DNA of 64,000 bases from contig NW_027184061.1 in the NCBI RefSeq assembly GCF_041296385.1, positions 1,579,501-1,643,500 on the forward strand, read 5' to 3'. A program made the position numbers and the translations under genes. The DNA comes from Aphelocoma coerulescens. Its lineage: Eukaryota > Chordata > Aves > Passeriformes > Corvidae. Positions 1 through 17,399 of the stretch are shown here, piece by piece. The notes under the pieces are model-generated. The model searched no databases, was not told the origin of the DNA, and saw only the letters and a list, made by a program, of their open reading frames with translations. The number at the start of each line of letters is the position of its first letter. Within the stretch, counting starts at the first letter, position 1.

Positions 1-490
1 CCACATTTCACCCTGGGATGGCATCAGATCCTCTTTCAGCAGAAGGACCAGGAGGTTGGGGAAAATTAAAGGACTCAAACTGCTCTTGGCAAAGAGATGG
101 CCAAGGAAAAGTGGTGAAACAGAGAACAAAGGAAAGAAGAAAGCAGCTCATGTACTGCTCCAAACGAGGAAAGGGTGGGTATGGGACACATTTTCGTGGT
201 TCCCTGGCAGACCATGCATTAAACCAATGCTGTTTCTCCTCTCAGGTGCTACAGCAACTCTCATCTTTTTACCATGCACCACACCTTGCTCAGTGCAGCT
301 CATTCAGCAGGGGATCAAGGGCATGCAGGTGGCAGCCAGGCCTCCTGACCCAGAAACGGCTACAAAAGGACACAGAATGAGGTCACTGAGAATAATCCCA
401 AAACCAAAGAAGGCCCAGGAAAAACAGATTAAGGCATTTTTAAAGTTTGTAAAGAGAAGCACTGAAAAAATAAGAAGGGGGGGATTCAAA
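1..490 (+). pseudogene. ERV env tail (transmembrane C-terminus)
   Basis: A reading frame from about 56 to 502 encodes a hydrophobic segment followed by a Pro/Cys-rich membrane exit and a basic tail, which resembles the end of a retroviral Env transmembrane subunit. It runs into a purine-rich tract (about 465-482) that could be a polypurine tract before the LTR-like block. The left end is cut by the window. The same sequence recurs at 40,145-40,640, where more env-like sequence lies upstream. It is an old non-functional remnant. The family is inferred from the shape of the tail and its position before an LTR, not from a search. Confidence 0.5.
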
Positions 491-985
491 GGAAAAAAAT
501 GAACGTGTCTTTACAAACAGATGCTGTGAATCCCATTGGAGATAGGGACAGGGACTTGGAGATAAGGAACTAAGACAGAAACCATAAATTTCAGAAAATG
601 TTACTAATTGACACGAACTGCTGCTCAGCCAAGCTCTTGTGAAATTCCTGAACTTCCCGAAGAAGAACAAAGCCTTAACAGAGCCATGAATATCGGATGT
701 TATACAAAGTGGGGGTGCACATTAAGGGGCACATGCAGCAGGCGCATCGGGAAGTCTGTACCTTCCAAGGACCTCAGCCACGGGGGAAAGGGACACGGAG
801 ATGCGGCCGGGAAATCGGCATAAAAAGGAGGCTGCGTCCTCCAACACTTGGACAGACCCCACGGGAAATGCCCCGTGGCATCTCCCTTGGTCCAGGAATA
901 AAGTTCCTTTTACAGGACTCCTCCGGCTCCTCTGGGGACACAAACCTCTGGCCACGGGAACTTTCCCGCACACTCCCGCCGACGG
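491..985 (+). repeat. LTR-like block upstream of the PAK3-like promoter
   Basis: The block follows an env tail and a purine run. It has a TATA-like CATAAAAAGG at 819-828 and a polyadenylation signal AATAAA at 897-902, the order expected of U3-R-U5. Related segments lie at 40,640-41,130 (full), 50,370-50,655 (internally deleted), 10,235-10,358 (truncated) and 35,470-35,665 (truncated). Exact TG/CA ends could not be fixed. It sits directly against the CpG island of the kinase gene. Confidence 0.5.
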
Positions 986-1560
986 GGCAGCCACCTCTGT
1001 CCTACCCACAGCAGCCGGGACGAGCCAGCGCTGCTCCGGCACCGGCTCCTGCCGAGGCAGCAGCGGCAAGGAGAGCGCGGGCAGCCGCTCCCGCAGCGCC
1101 CTCACGCCAGGGCGAACACGGCGCCCACACGGCACAACGAACCCGCCCCAGCCCCCTGCCGCCCCCTCCGCCCGCAGCCAGCGCCGAGCCCCGCCAGAAC
1201 CGAGCGCGGCTCCCACCTGCGCTGGGGCCGCCTCCGAGCTCCGCCGCCGCCTCACCGGGCTCCGGCCGCCGCCGCCGCTCCCGGGCCCGCACAGACGCTC
1301 CGCCAATGGCGCCTCTGCTGCGCCACGGCCGCCCTGCCGGCGGCTCCGGGCCCGGGCTGCTCCCCGCTCCGACCAATCAGCGCGCCAGAACCACGACTGA
1401 CGGCAGCACCGCCCAATCGCAGCGAGGGGCGGGCTCTGCACACGGCCCAGCCTCGCCCCGCGCTCCCAGCGCCCCCCGGGCTGCGTGAGGGGAAAGCCGC
1501 AGCTGAGGAACAGCCCTGGAACGGGCCCGGCCCGAGCCGCCATTCAGCTGGGAAGGGAAA
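986..1560 (+). promoter_or_regulatory. CpG-island promoter of PAK3-like copy A
   Basis: Very G+C- and CpG-rich sequence with several CCAAT-type motifs (for example 1373-1377, plus CCAAT within 1300-1306 and 1410-1416) and no clear TATA box, typical of a housekeeping or testis-type avian promoter. It precedes the first coding exon by about 0.5 kb. The transcription start and the first non-coding exon cannot be fixed, but a 3' splice site ending at 2016 implies an upstream untranslated exon. It is nearly identical to 41,130-41,705. A third, partial copy lies at 50,655-50,925. Confidence 0.65.
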
Positions 1561-2050
1561 CAAAGCTCTCCGCTGCTCCCGGCCCGACTTGCCCAGCCCT
1601 GCGTGTTGGCTGCCTCTGGCTCCTTGGGAAGCCCTGCAGCCTCCCGACTCCCGCCCCTAATTCGGAGCATCAGTGCATGGCTTTGATTTCGTTGTTCAGG
1701 CTCGGCTCTGGGCTGTCCTGGTCTGCTGCATTTTCTGGGTTCCTCTTGGATGCTTTGAGCAACAGGCTGTGCCCCGGGAGGATCCTTTGTGCTCCTTTGT
1801 GACAGAGGAGAACCTTCCAGGCGGTTCTTGCGGGAGCTGCTGCTGTGATGTCACGGGAACGCTGCCGCGTCCTCGCCGTGTTCCCGTTGCTGTGGGCACG
1901 GAGCCCTCAGTGTCCAGAGCGGCTCTGGGCGCCCGCTGGTTGCCGGAGGATCCTCCTGCCCGAGGCATTCTCAGCAGCCAGCCCAGCCCCTGCCGGGTGT
2001 CCTTCTGTGCTTGCAGGGGTACAGTCTGCCACGTGTGCAGCACGGCCAAA

Positions 2051-9469
<7,419 letters not shown>

Positions 9470-9585
9470 AGCACCTGCGGACACCTTTTTGTTATAGTAG
9501 TTAGGACAAGTGGATAGTTACGGTAGTTAGCACTGCTAGTTAGTTATGGTGGTTAGGACAGCCTGGTAGTTATGGCAGTTTTTTG

Positions 9586-9591
9586 AATAAA
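9586..9591 (+). terminator. Polyadenylation signal of PAK3-like copy A
   Basis: AATAAA 117 bases after the stop codon, within a T-rich stretch. Copy B has the equivalent signal at 49,720-49,725. Confidence 0.7.
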
Positions 9592-9639
9592 AGCTCTGTT
9601 AAACCTCAAGTCCCTTGACGTGTCCCTTCCTTGTTCCCC

Positions 9640-10235
9640 CGTGACTCAGCTGCCCGGAGCAATGCGAGGGGAGAACGGGCCCAGCCTTGCCCAGAGCTGA
9701 GCCCCAGCAGAGCCCCGGCAGAGCCCAGAGCAGCCTCAGCATCGGCAGAGTCAGCCTGGAAGGAGGCGCCTGGAGCCTTCTCGACTGCAGCCGACTCTTG
9801 TTTACAAACCGCGTGGGGTGGGAAATGCCACTGGTTCTGCAAGAGGGCAGAGGGGGCCCGGGGAAGGCCCAAGTGCTCCAGGCGAGGCAAAAACCCGCCC
9901 AATGCTGGAGAAAAACCACGCCTTTTTCCCCTCCCACGTCGGCCAAAATATTGAATCCTAACCCAAGTCAAACGGGGCAGGGGAGGAGCCCAGGCCCTTC
10001 CGTCCCTGCAAACCAAAGCTTCCCTTGCACGGCTCTGAGCCCCGGTGGCCTCGCGGGCGTTGGTTTCTGTCGGGTTCGCTGCCGCCAGCCCAGGGCCAGC
10101 CCGGGACAGGGCGGGCGCTGGAGGCTGCGGGCGGGGAGATGCGATCCCGGGACACGCATTCGGTGGCACCTTCGAGCGCAAGCAGGGGAGGGGCCCCAGC
10201 AGTTACAGGGGGGAAGGAATAAGGTGAATGTGACT
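9640..10235 (-). pseudogene. PIM1-like intron relic downstream of PAK3-like copy A
   Basis: Aligns by eye with intron 3 and flanking non-coding sequence of the PIM1-like gene (about 19,560-20,000) and of the PIM pseudogene (about 17,400-18,300). Shared landmarks are a TTACAAACCG-like stretch, GAGGGCAG, AAAAACCC followed by GAAAAACCACGC, and a Pro/Ala-rich GC block. No exon survives. It marks a former PIM copy on the minus strand just beyond the PAK 3' end. The same relic is at 49,775-50,370. Confidence 0.6.
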
Positions 10236-10358
10236 TAAACAAACAAAGCCCGTGAATCTGCTTTAGATAGGGCCAGGGAGCTGTAGGTAGGAAGGAGTGA
10301 AAGAAACTATCACTTCCAGAAAATGTTACTGATTGCCATGAACTGCTGCTCAGCCAAT
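10235..10358 (+). repeat. Truncated LTR-like segment at a duplication edge
   Basis: Matches the beginning of the LTR-like block at 491 onward (shared GATAGGGCCAGGGA and CTGCTGCTCAGCCAA). Similarity to the copy B region stops exactly after CTGCTGCTCAGCCAA at about 10,358, where the second duplicated block begins. It is therefore a junction between two duplicated segments. Confidence 0.55.
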
Positions 10359-11353
10359 ACAAAGATAATAATAAGGATAAATACAAAGAAATAAATACAA
10401 AGAAATACAAAGAGGTGAAAGAGGACAGGAGCTCACTGGACTGGTCCTTGGCACCGCCCGGGCAGACCCTGCATGAATTTGGCTGCCTGAATGCAGCTCT
10501 TGCCTGGGCCCCAGGGGTGGCCCCCTCTGGGTGTCTCTCCCAGCACCACAGGGATGCTCCTGCTCCTTCCCTGCTGCCCCAGGGTCCTGCAAGCGCCTTC
10601 TGGGGCCACCCAGACACCTCCCTGGGCCTCTGGAGGCCCTATGGCATGGTGCAGACAGGGATCGAATCAAAGCTTCCTTGGAAGATGGAGGCAGGAGAAT
10701 ATTGCCCACCATCTTCTTTCCAGCTGCCCTCCACACTCCTGCAAATCCTGCTGGGACACTCAGGCTCTCCATTCCGGGGCTCTGGAGCTCCCATGCAAAC
10801 CCATCCATCACTGTGTCCCCTCTCATGTGGATATCAAGAAAATGACACAGCAATATCTAGAAAATGTGAACTTGATTAATTTGACTGCTCTAAAATTCTA
10901 CAGCTGGGGGGTGATTGGAAGCCTACGGGGTGAGAACCTTATGCCTCCAAAAAGGGTCAAGAGTTTGGAACTGGAACACTCAGGGAAACATCAGCTTCTG
11001 GGGGAAAAGGTGCCCTTCCTCCTCTGTCCCTTCGCTTTATACATCTGAGCTGGAGTCATATGGTTGGAACATCCCCTTGGCTGATTTGGGTCCGCTGGCC
11101 TGGCTGTGTCCCCTGCCAGGATCCTGCCCACTCCCATCCCCTCTGATGGGGGAAGGAATGGCAGAGGGACAGCGCTGCTGGGCAGTAGCCAGAACACCGC
11201 TCTGTTACCAGCACCCGTCCAGCTACCAATGCAAAGCACAGCCCTGGAAGGCCCGTGAACTTTCCCTCAGGCAGACCCAACACACGGGACTTGAGCTGCC
11301 AGTGGCCCAGGTCACCCTCTGCCAGCCCCGCTCCTTGGACCTTGTGTCCCCCT
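10359..11353. repeat. Duplicated non-coding block, left copy, first part
   Basis: Nearly identical to 59,995-60,995. It begins with short AAATACAAAG-type tandem units (10,361-10,415). I see no conserved protein. ORFs here are on both strands and are not supported by splice sites or family resemblance. The last ~340 bp (11,010-11,353) is repeated at 15,499-15,838. Confidence 0.7.
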
Positions 11354-13690
11354 GGAGCAGAGGGAAGTGCTGAACGAGGAGCCTGCCAGCGCCGGGCAGA
11401 GGCAGCCCCGTGGGAGGGCAGAGCAGGCCATGGGCAGGGCGAAATGCAGCCCCTGCGGGCAGCGCTGCTCCCCGGCCGCTCGGGGCGGGCAGCGGCAGCG
11501 GCGGGGCCGTGCCCGGCCCGGTGCCCTCGCCCCCGGGGCTGTTGCTGTTTTCTTGTCCGCTTCCAGGTGCAAATGGGAGACTGCCGCTTGGAGGATTACA
11601 ATAAAAGAATGAAAACGCTCTTTTTGCCGAGTTTGGATGCCAGTCCAATAGAGCAGCTCAGCTCTCAGCTGTCTGCCTCCTCCGTGCCAAGCCAGCACTT
11701 TCAGCCTGAAGCAAAGGCCCTCTCTGCAAAGAACCTGCTGGCTGCTTTCTTTCTCCTGCTGTTCATTGACACAGGCAGAAAAGCAGCAACCTGCTTTGGA
11801 TGCTGAGTCTGTCCAAACAGGTGAACTTTGCCATGGGAAGCCAGGACACGGTGTCTTGAGCCCTGCCCAGTGTCATAGCAATCGCCTTTACTGCTGCCGT
11901 GTATTGTCACTGCCGAGGGTGAAACCCCATGGGAGCACATGCCCTGTCTCTAGAAGCCACAGCCGAGCAAAGCACTGTGCTCTACAATCTTCCATCGGCA
12001 GGTTTCTGGTGTCTCCAGCATTGCTTTCAAAGCAAACCAGGGAGAAGGCAAACTGTGTGTAGCCAATGCTACTGGAGAGGGTCTGAGACTTGCTGAGTCC
12101 TGGGTCTTCGAGTTGAGATCAATTTGGAATGAGTGTGATGTGGAACTCGTGCAAGGCAGAAAAGGGGAGCACAGAAGGAAAGGAATGAATTGTGGCCATG
12201 AACACCTTGGCTTGTTTCTTTTCATTTTCATTTCACTTCTGGGAAGCTGTTTTGCTTTTGCAAGAATCTTCTCCACAGTGTGGTTTGCTCTTTTCAAGAG
12301 CCTTTCCTGGAGAACTTTGTAGGAGATAAGAAGAAGAATGGTTTTTACCTTTGTTAAATATGTTAAAACTGTTCAATTCTGTTCCCAGAAAGGCACTCTG
12401 GGAAGGGCTCAGCTGCAGATGGGGCAGGCGGCTGAGTGTCAGTTGATAGTGAGGCAGTGACTGGCTGGGGAGATGCGAGGACCATGTGAACAGAAAGCTG
12501 ATTGGAGGCAGGGGCGCGTGAGCAGCGAGCCTGCAGCTGCAGCACCCAGTGAGTGCTTTTCTTGGATAGGTTTCAGTTCAGTTCTGTTAAGGTTTGTTTC
12601 AGTTCTGCTGAGTTCAGAGTATAAAAAGACTCATTTTGCTACAATAGATTGATCTTCTCCAGAGGTATAAGGAGGTCCGTGTGCTTTGCTGCCCATTGCT
12701 ACAGAACTGGCTCGAGCTCCTGTCACAGGATGTGCCACCACTTGCAGCTTCTGTTGGCCTTGCACACTGCGTGCAGCTCAACTCTTGCAGCAAAGCAGGA
12801 CCAAAGTTTTGAGACCTTGACCACTTGTCCTTTCTTCTCCTGGTGGACGAGAGAGTTGTGCCATGGCTGAGGTTTTCATTGCTGCTGTTCTACTCTAAGG
12901 AAACATGAGGGGCTACCAGGAGTTGTTAGGGAATACAGGGCTGGGGGAATTCAGAGAAAGAATCTGCAGAGCCTGCAGCCAGAAGTGGAGAGTTGATTGC
13001 CAATCCTTCCAAGCTCTTGGTGATCATCTTGCAAGTGATGTGGAATGTGAAAATGGTCTGACAGAGGCAGTTGTTTTCTGAGTTCAGTGTAGATGATTGC
13101 ACATCTGGTGCATTGGTGCGCAAATCGAGAGTACAGTCAGTTCCTTGGAAGCAGCAGAACAAGCTGGAGCTCTCCGAGCAGATGACTGAAAGAATCTGCA
13201 AAGGAGAAATGCAGGAAATGACTTGGTCAACCTTGCCTGGAAGAAGGGTAATTTTCTCTAATAATTACTAATCCTTTCCCTTGGCTTTTGACTTTCTTCA
13301 CAAGGCCATTTGCATCCCAGCTTCAGCATGAGGTGAGAAGCCCGGGCTCACAGAACTGCGTGAAAGATTCCTCTGCAGCAACACTTGGGTGGAAAAGGGA
13401 GCGGGGCGCCCAAGCACCGTCTGGGGAAGCCTCCTGCCAGGTGGAATTTGTGCCGTGCTGGGAGAGGAGGAGGGGAGAAGGATGGGCGCTGTGTGGCAGC
13501 AGCAGGAAGTCTGGGCCGCAGGACATTCCCCCTGCGCCGCTGCCCCGCAATCGGCGGCCGTGTCCCCGGGGCTGCGGCCCTGGCACCGCGTCCGCTGAGC
13601 TGCCGTCGCTGCGGGAGCTCCCCGGGCTGGGCTCAGGTTCCCGCTGGCACCGGGCAGCAGGCTGTGCTCTCGCTGTGCTCAGCAGCAGCG
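11354..13690 (+). other. Unique insert sequence without a recognised gene
   Basis: Present only in the left copy of the second duplicated block. A GC-rich part (11,360-11,570) ends in a good 3' splice site (TCCGCTTCCAG at about 11,572), followed by an open stretch to about 11,806. A second open stretch with a possible donor lies at 13,071-13,252. Neither resembles a family I know. A TATA-like TATAAAA lies near 12,620, and GC-rich promoter-like sequence at 13,440-13,690 leads into the RNF128-like exon. Confidence 0.4.
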
Positions 13691-13694
13691 GAAA

Positions 13695-14134
13695 ATGCCT
13701 CTGGACATGCACGTCTCCTGCTGCTGGGAAGAAGCGAGGAAGCGAGTCGAGAAGTTCTGGTTTCTCTTTGTCCTGGTGGATTTTTTAATTTCATTCCATG
13801 CTCCAGAGGCAATTGCTGTGCTGGCCTCTGTCAGCTGGTTCTATTTCAAGAGCAGCAGCAACAGGACTGTGTTTGAGCGCTGGCAATGGGGCCTGTATGG
13901 CTTTCATTCTCCTCGCCTTCGTGCTCAGTGGGCATTCCAGTATCTGCTGATCCTTATGCCTGCAACAAAAAGACTGACTTCAGTGCCATGAAAACACGGT
14001 GGGTAGCCCTGACTGAAAGAGGCAATTGCAGTTTGGCTGAAGAACTTCAGGCAGCAGCCAGAAGGGCACAACAGCAGCCGTGATCTCCAAGTCACAAGGC
14101 AAAGGCAACAGCAGCATCCCGATGGCGCATCACG
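13695..14134 (+). pseudogene. RNF128/RNF148-like first exon with PA domain, frameshifted
   Basis: Starts at an ATG in promoter-like context, with a basic stretch and a signal-peptide-like hydrophobic segment (about residues 20-35). It then reads as the luminal protease-associated (PA) domain of GRAIL-family transmembrane E3 ligases: a WGLYG..SP element, then in a second frame an ACNKKTDF...WVALTERGNCS element, then in a third frame AVIS...GKGNSSIPMAHHG. At least two frameshifts separate these pieces. A GTGAGT donor follows at 14,135, as expected after a first exon. The RING domain is not in the window. RNF128 family proteins sit in endosomal or ER membranes and ubiquitinate partners; this copy cannot make the domain intact. 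Confidence 0.6.
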
Positions 14135-14567
14135 GTGAGTGAAACGGTGCGGAAACGCGATCATTTCTTCCTCTGAAGTTTGGTGCAGGGCAGCCCAGGC
14201 AAGCTCTGAGGAATCAGGGGTGTTTGTGGGTGACTGCTGTTCTGCTGGAGAGATTCAATTAGAAAAAGAAGGTGTTCTGCCATCGGAGTCTTGACGTCAG
14301 TGCTTCGTCAGCAAGAGCCGGCTGCTCCGTTCTGTGCTGGGTCCAGTGCAGGCAAAGGGCTGAGTGTGTGAAGTGAGTCGTGTGTTTCAGCCGTACAGCT
14401 GTGTCCTGTGCCACTCTCTGCTGACATGAAACGGGAGGGAGCAAGTTGACCTTTGGCTGGGTGGCAGGTGCCCACTAAGTGGCTCTATCAGTCCCTTTCC
14501 CAATGGCCCAGGGCAGAGAATAAGATGGAGAACAACGAGCAGGGTGAGATAAGGCAGTTTTATTACA

Positions 14568-15345
14568 GAGAAGGGGAAGGGGAAGGGGAAGGGGAAGGGG
14601 AAGGGGAAGGGGAAGGGGAAGGGGAAGGGGAAGGGGAAGGGGAAGGGGAAGGGGAAGGGGAAGGGGAAGGGGAAGGGGAAGGGGAAGGGGAAGGGGAAGG
14701 GGAAGGGGAAGGGGAAGGGGAAGGGGAAGGGGAAGGGGAAGGAGAGGGGAGGGGAAGGGGAGGGGAAGGGGAGGGGAAGGGGAGGGGAAGGGGAGGGGAG
14801 GGGAGGGGAGGGGAGGGGAGGGGAGGGGAGGGGAGGGGAGGGGAGGGGAAGGGAAGGGAAGGGAAGGGAAGGGAAGGGAAGGGAAGGGAAGGGAAGGGAA
14901 GGGAAGGGAAGGGAAGGGAAGGGAAGGGAAGGGAAGGGAAGGGAAGGGAAGGGAAGGGAAGGGAAGGGAAGGGAAGGGAAGGGAAGGGAAGGGAAGGGAA
15001 GGGAAGGGAAGGGAAGGGAAGGGAAGGGAAGGGAAGGAAAGGAAAGGAAAGGAAAGGAAAGGAAAGGAAAGGAAAGGAAAGGAAAGGAAAGGAAAGGAAA
15101 GGAAAGGAAAGGAAAGGAAAGGAAAGGAAAGGAAAGGAAAGGAAAGGAAAGGAAAGGAAAGGAAAGGAAAGGAAAGGAAAGGAAAGGAAAGAAAAGAAAA
15201 GAAAAGAAAAGAAAAGAAAAGAAAAGAAAAGAAAAGAAAAGAAAAGAAAAGAAAAGAAAAGAAAAGAAAAGAAAAGAAAAGAAAAGAAAAGAAAAGAAAA
15301 GAAAAGAAAAGAAAAGAAAAGAAAAGAAAAGAAAAGAAAAGAGAA
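14568..15345 (+). repeat. Stepwise polypurine satellite ladder
   Basis: About 780 bp with purines only on the plus strand, in ordered blocks: hexamer GGGGAA (about 14,568-14,742), mixed GGGGAA/GGGGA (14,743-14,787), GGGGA (14,788-14,848), GGGAA (about 14,849-15,034), GGAAA (about 15,035-15,190), GAAAA (about 15,191-15,342). Each block is almost pure. Long ORFs across it are an artefact of the repeat. Confidence 0.95.
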
Positions 15346-15498
15346 AGAAGATTCTGCATGTGCACAGGCTAAAGAAGAAAAGCCAAGCTCTATTTGCCAT
15401 TAGCAGCGATGTTCAGACACTTCCCAGCAATCTGGGCTTCTGCACACGGAATGGTTTCTCTGGGAGGGAAAAGCTGAGGAATCACGAAAGCTCCCCCT

Positions 15499-15838
15499 GC
15501 CCTTCCTCCTCTCTCCCTTTGCTTTATACATCTGAGCTGGGGTCATATGGTTGGAACATCCCCTTGGCTGATTTGGGTCCGCTGGCCTGGCTGTGTCCCC
15601 TGCCAGGATCCTGCCCACTCCCATCCCCTCTGATGGGGGAAGGAATGGCAGAGGGACAGCGCTGCTGGGCAGTAGCCAGAACACCGCTCTGTTACCAGCA
15701 CCCGTCCAGCTACCAATGCAAAGCACAGCCCTGGAAGGCCCGTGAACTTTCCCTCAGGCAGACCCAACACACGGGACTTGAGCTGCCAGCGGCCCAGGTC
15801 ACCCTCTGCCAGCCCCGCTCCTTGGACCTTGTGTCCCC
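15499..15838. repeat. Direct repeat of 11,010-11,353
   Basis: About 340 bp nearly identical to 11,010-11,353 and, once, to 60,660-60,998. The two left-hand copies bracket the 4.1 kb insert, while the right-hand block is uninterrupted. Confidence 0.85.
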
Positions 15839-17390
15839 ACAAGCAGACACAAAGTGTTTCTGCTGCTCCCCCTCCTGCACAAATCCACAGAGAGCTGGGA
15901 TTTTTCCAAGTCTCGTGTCTCCGTTGTGCCGTATTCCCAAAGAAGCAGCAGCCCCTCCCGATGAACACGGCGAGTTGCACGGATGCTTGTCAGCTCCACT
16001 GCCTGCCTAGAAATCTGGAAACTGCTTCTAAATGCTGCTCCCTTCAGCTCTGGGGCACCGACTGACACAGAGCTGGGAAACAAATGCTCTGGCTGCTGGC
16101 TGACAAGGTGAGTTCCGCCAGAGTCAGAGCTCTGTGGGAAATCTCTATCCACGCCTCTCCTTTGAATAGATCCGCACACGGGGTGCGCAGGGACGTGTCC
16201 TGTATGGAAAGGAAGGAGTGTGCCAGCACCGGGACTGACACTTTCCCTCTCCATGTGTGTTCCACAGCCACGGGTACACAGACGTGATGGAAACCCTCGC
16301 ACAGCCAGAGCCTTCTGTCCCTGCAGAACGGAGCCGGCGGGTGGGGGCGGTTGGTGGGCAGCGAGTCCCGGACAGCGGGCAAGATCCGGCTCCACAGCTG
16401 CCAGGCCCCGCTAAGGCTTAATGCCGCCTCCTCGGCATCAGGAAAGGCCTTCAGCCTCGTCCCTGCCCAGAGGGGCAGCGCTGGCCTGGCTGCACAGCTC
16501 GTTTTCCCCACAGGTTGCAGGAGATGAGATCACAACGCTTGCAAACACTGACTGCGAGCCACAGCTCTGGGTGCTCACCATGAACCTCAGCTCTGCCAGC
16601 GCTGTCTGCCCCAGGCTCCAGGGGATGCAGTGGGAGCCCGGCTGGGCTCTGCCCTGGGGCCATCCTCCAGGGACAGCTGCACACAGGGAGCATTTGGTTG
16701 CCACAAAGAGCCAGGCCATGGCTGCAGGGAGCTGCTCCAGGTGCGGCCTGCACTGCTGTGTGCTGCGCTCTGGGGCTGCTGCTCCCCGCAGAGGGGACTG
16801 CACTGGGGTGCCAGAGGAGACAGAGAAGCTCCAGCTTAAGCCTAACTGGGCTGGGTGGCTGGGCTGGGAAGGGTGGCGAGGGTCAAGGGCATTCACAGAG
16901 CTCATCCTGCTCTGTGAAGAACGAGGAAAAGGAAGTGGGAACCCAGCAGTGAGCAGAGCTGAGGCCTGGAGAGCAGCTCTGAATGACCCCCAAATCTCAC
17001 CAGAGCTCTGAGACATTGCTGTTCTTCAGCCAGTGACAACATGAGTCCTTAAACCTGGGGCTCACTCTTCCTCGTGGCCAGGGGCATCAAGGAAGGCTAC
17101 AGTGCAATGGGGACTGCGGTGAGCTGGGAACTCACTGGGGGAAAGAGGGAGCACTTGTGGAGCAAAAGGCAGGTGGGGGAGAGAACTGTTGAGAGAAAGG
17201 CTGAGCTTCAGCTTGAGCAAGCTGAAAAATGGCATTGGGGGTCATCCCAGACTGATTTCATTTCAGAAGTTACTGAACAAGTTTGTTATTGGGGGGGTGT
17301 CATATTTTCCCCTGGAGGTGCACGCTCTGCAAACTTGAGCTGCGCTGCCGAGCTGCTCAAGCACGTCTCTGCTGCAGGTCACGGCGTTTC
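15839..17390. other. Duplicated non-coding block, left copy, second part
   Basis: Nearly identical to 60,999-62,540. Exon-like signals exist: GTGAGT after 16,109, and 3' splice sites before 16,267 and 16,514. A plus-strand frame stays open from 16,421 to 17,011 in both copies. The predicted protein resembles nothing I know, and a long minus-strand frame overlaps it, so I do not call a gene. Confidence 0.5.
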
Positions 17391-17399
17391 TTCTTTGGC

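Noticed and set aside
697..1543. ORFs over the CpG island on both strands (also at 40,829-41,687)
   Set aside because: High G+C content suppresses stops; no domain, and the partial third copy is truncated without coding logic.
14387..15403. Three long ORFs across the polypurine tract on both strands
   Set aside because: They arise because simple repeats lack stop codons; their products are repeated di-, tri- or pentapeptides.
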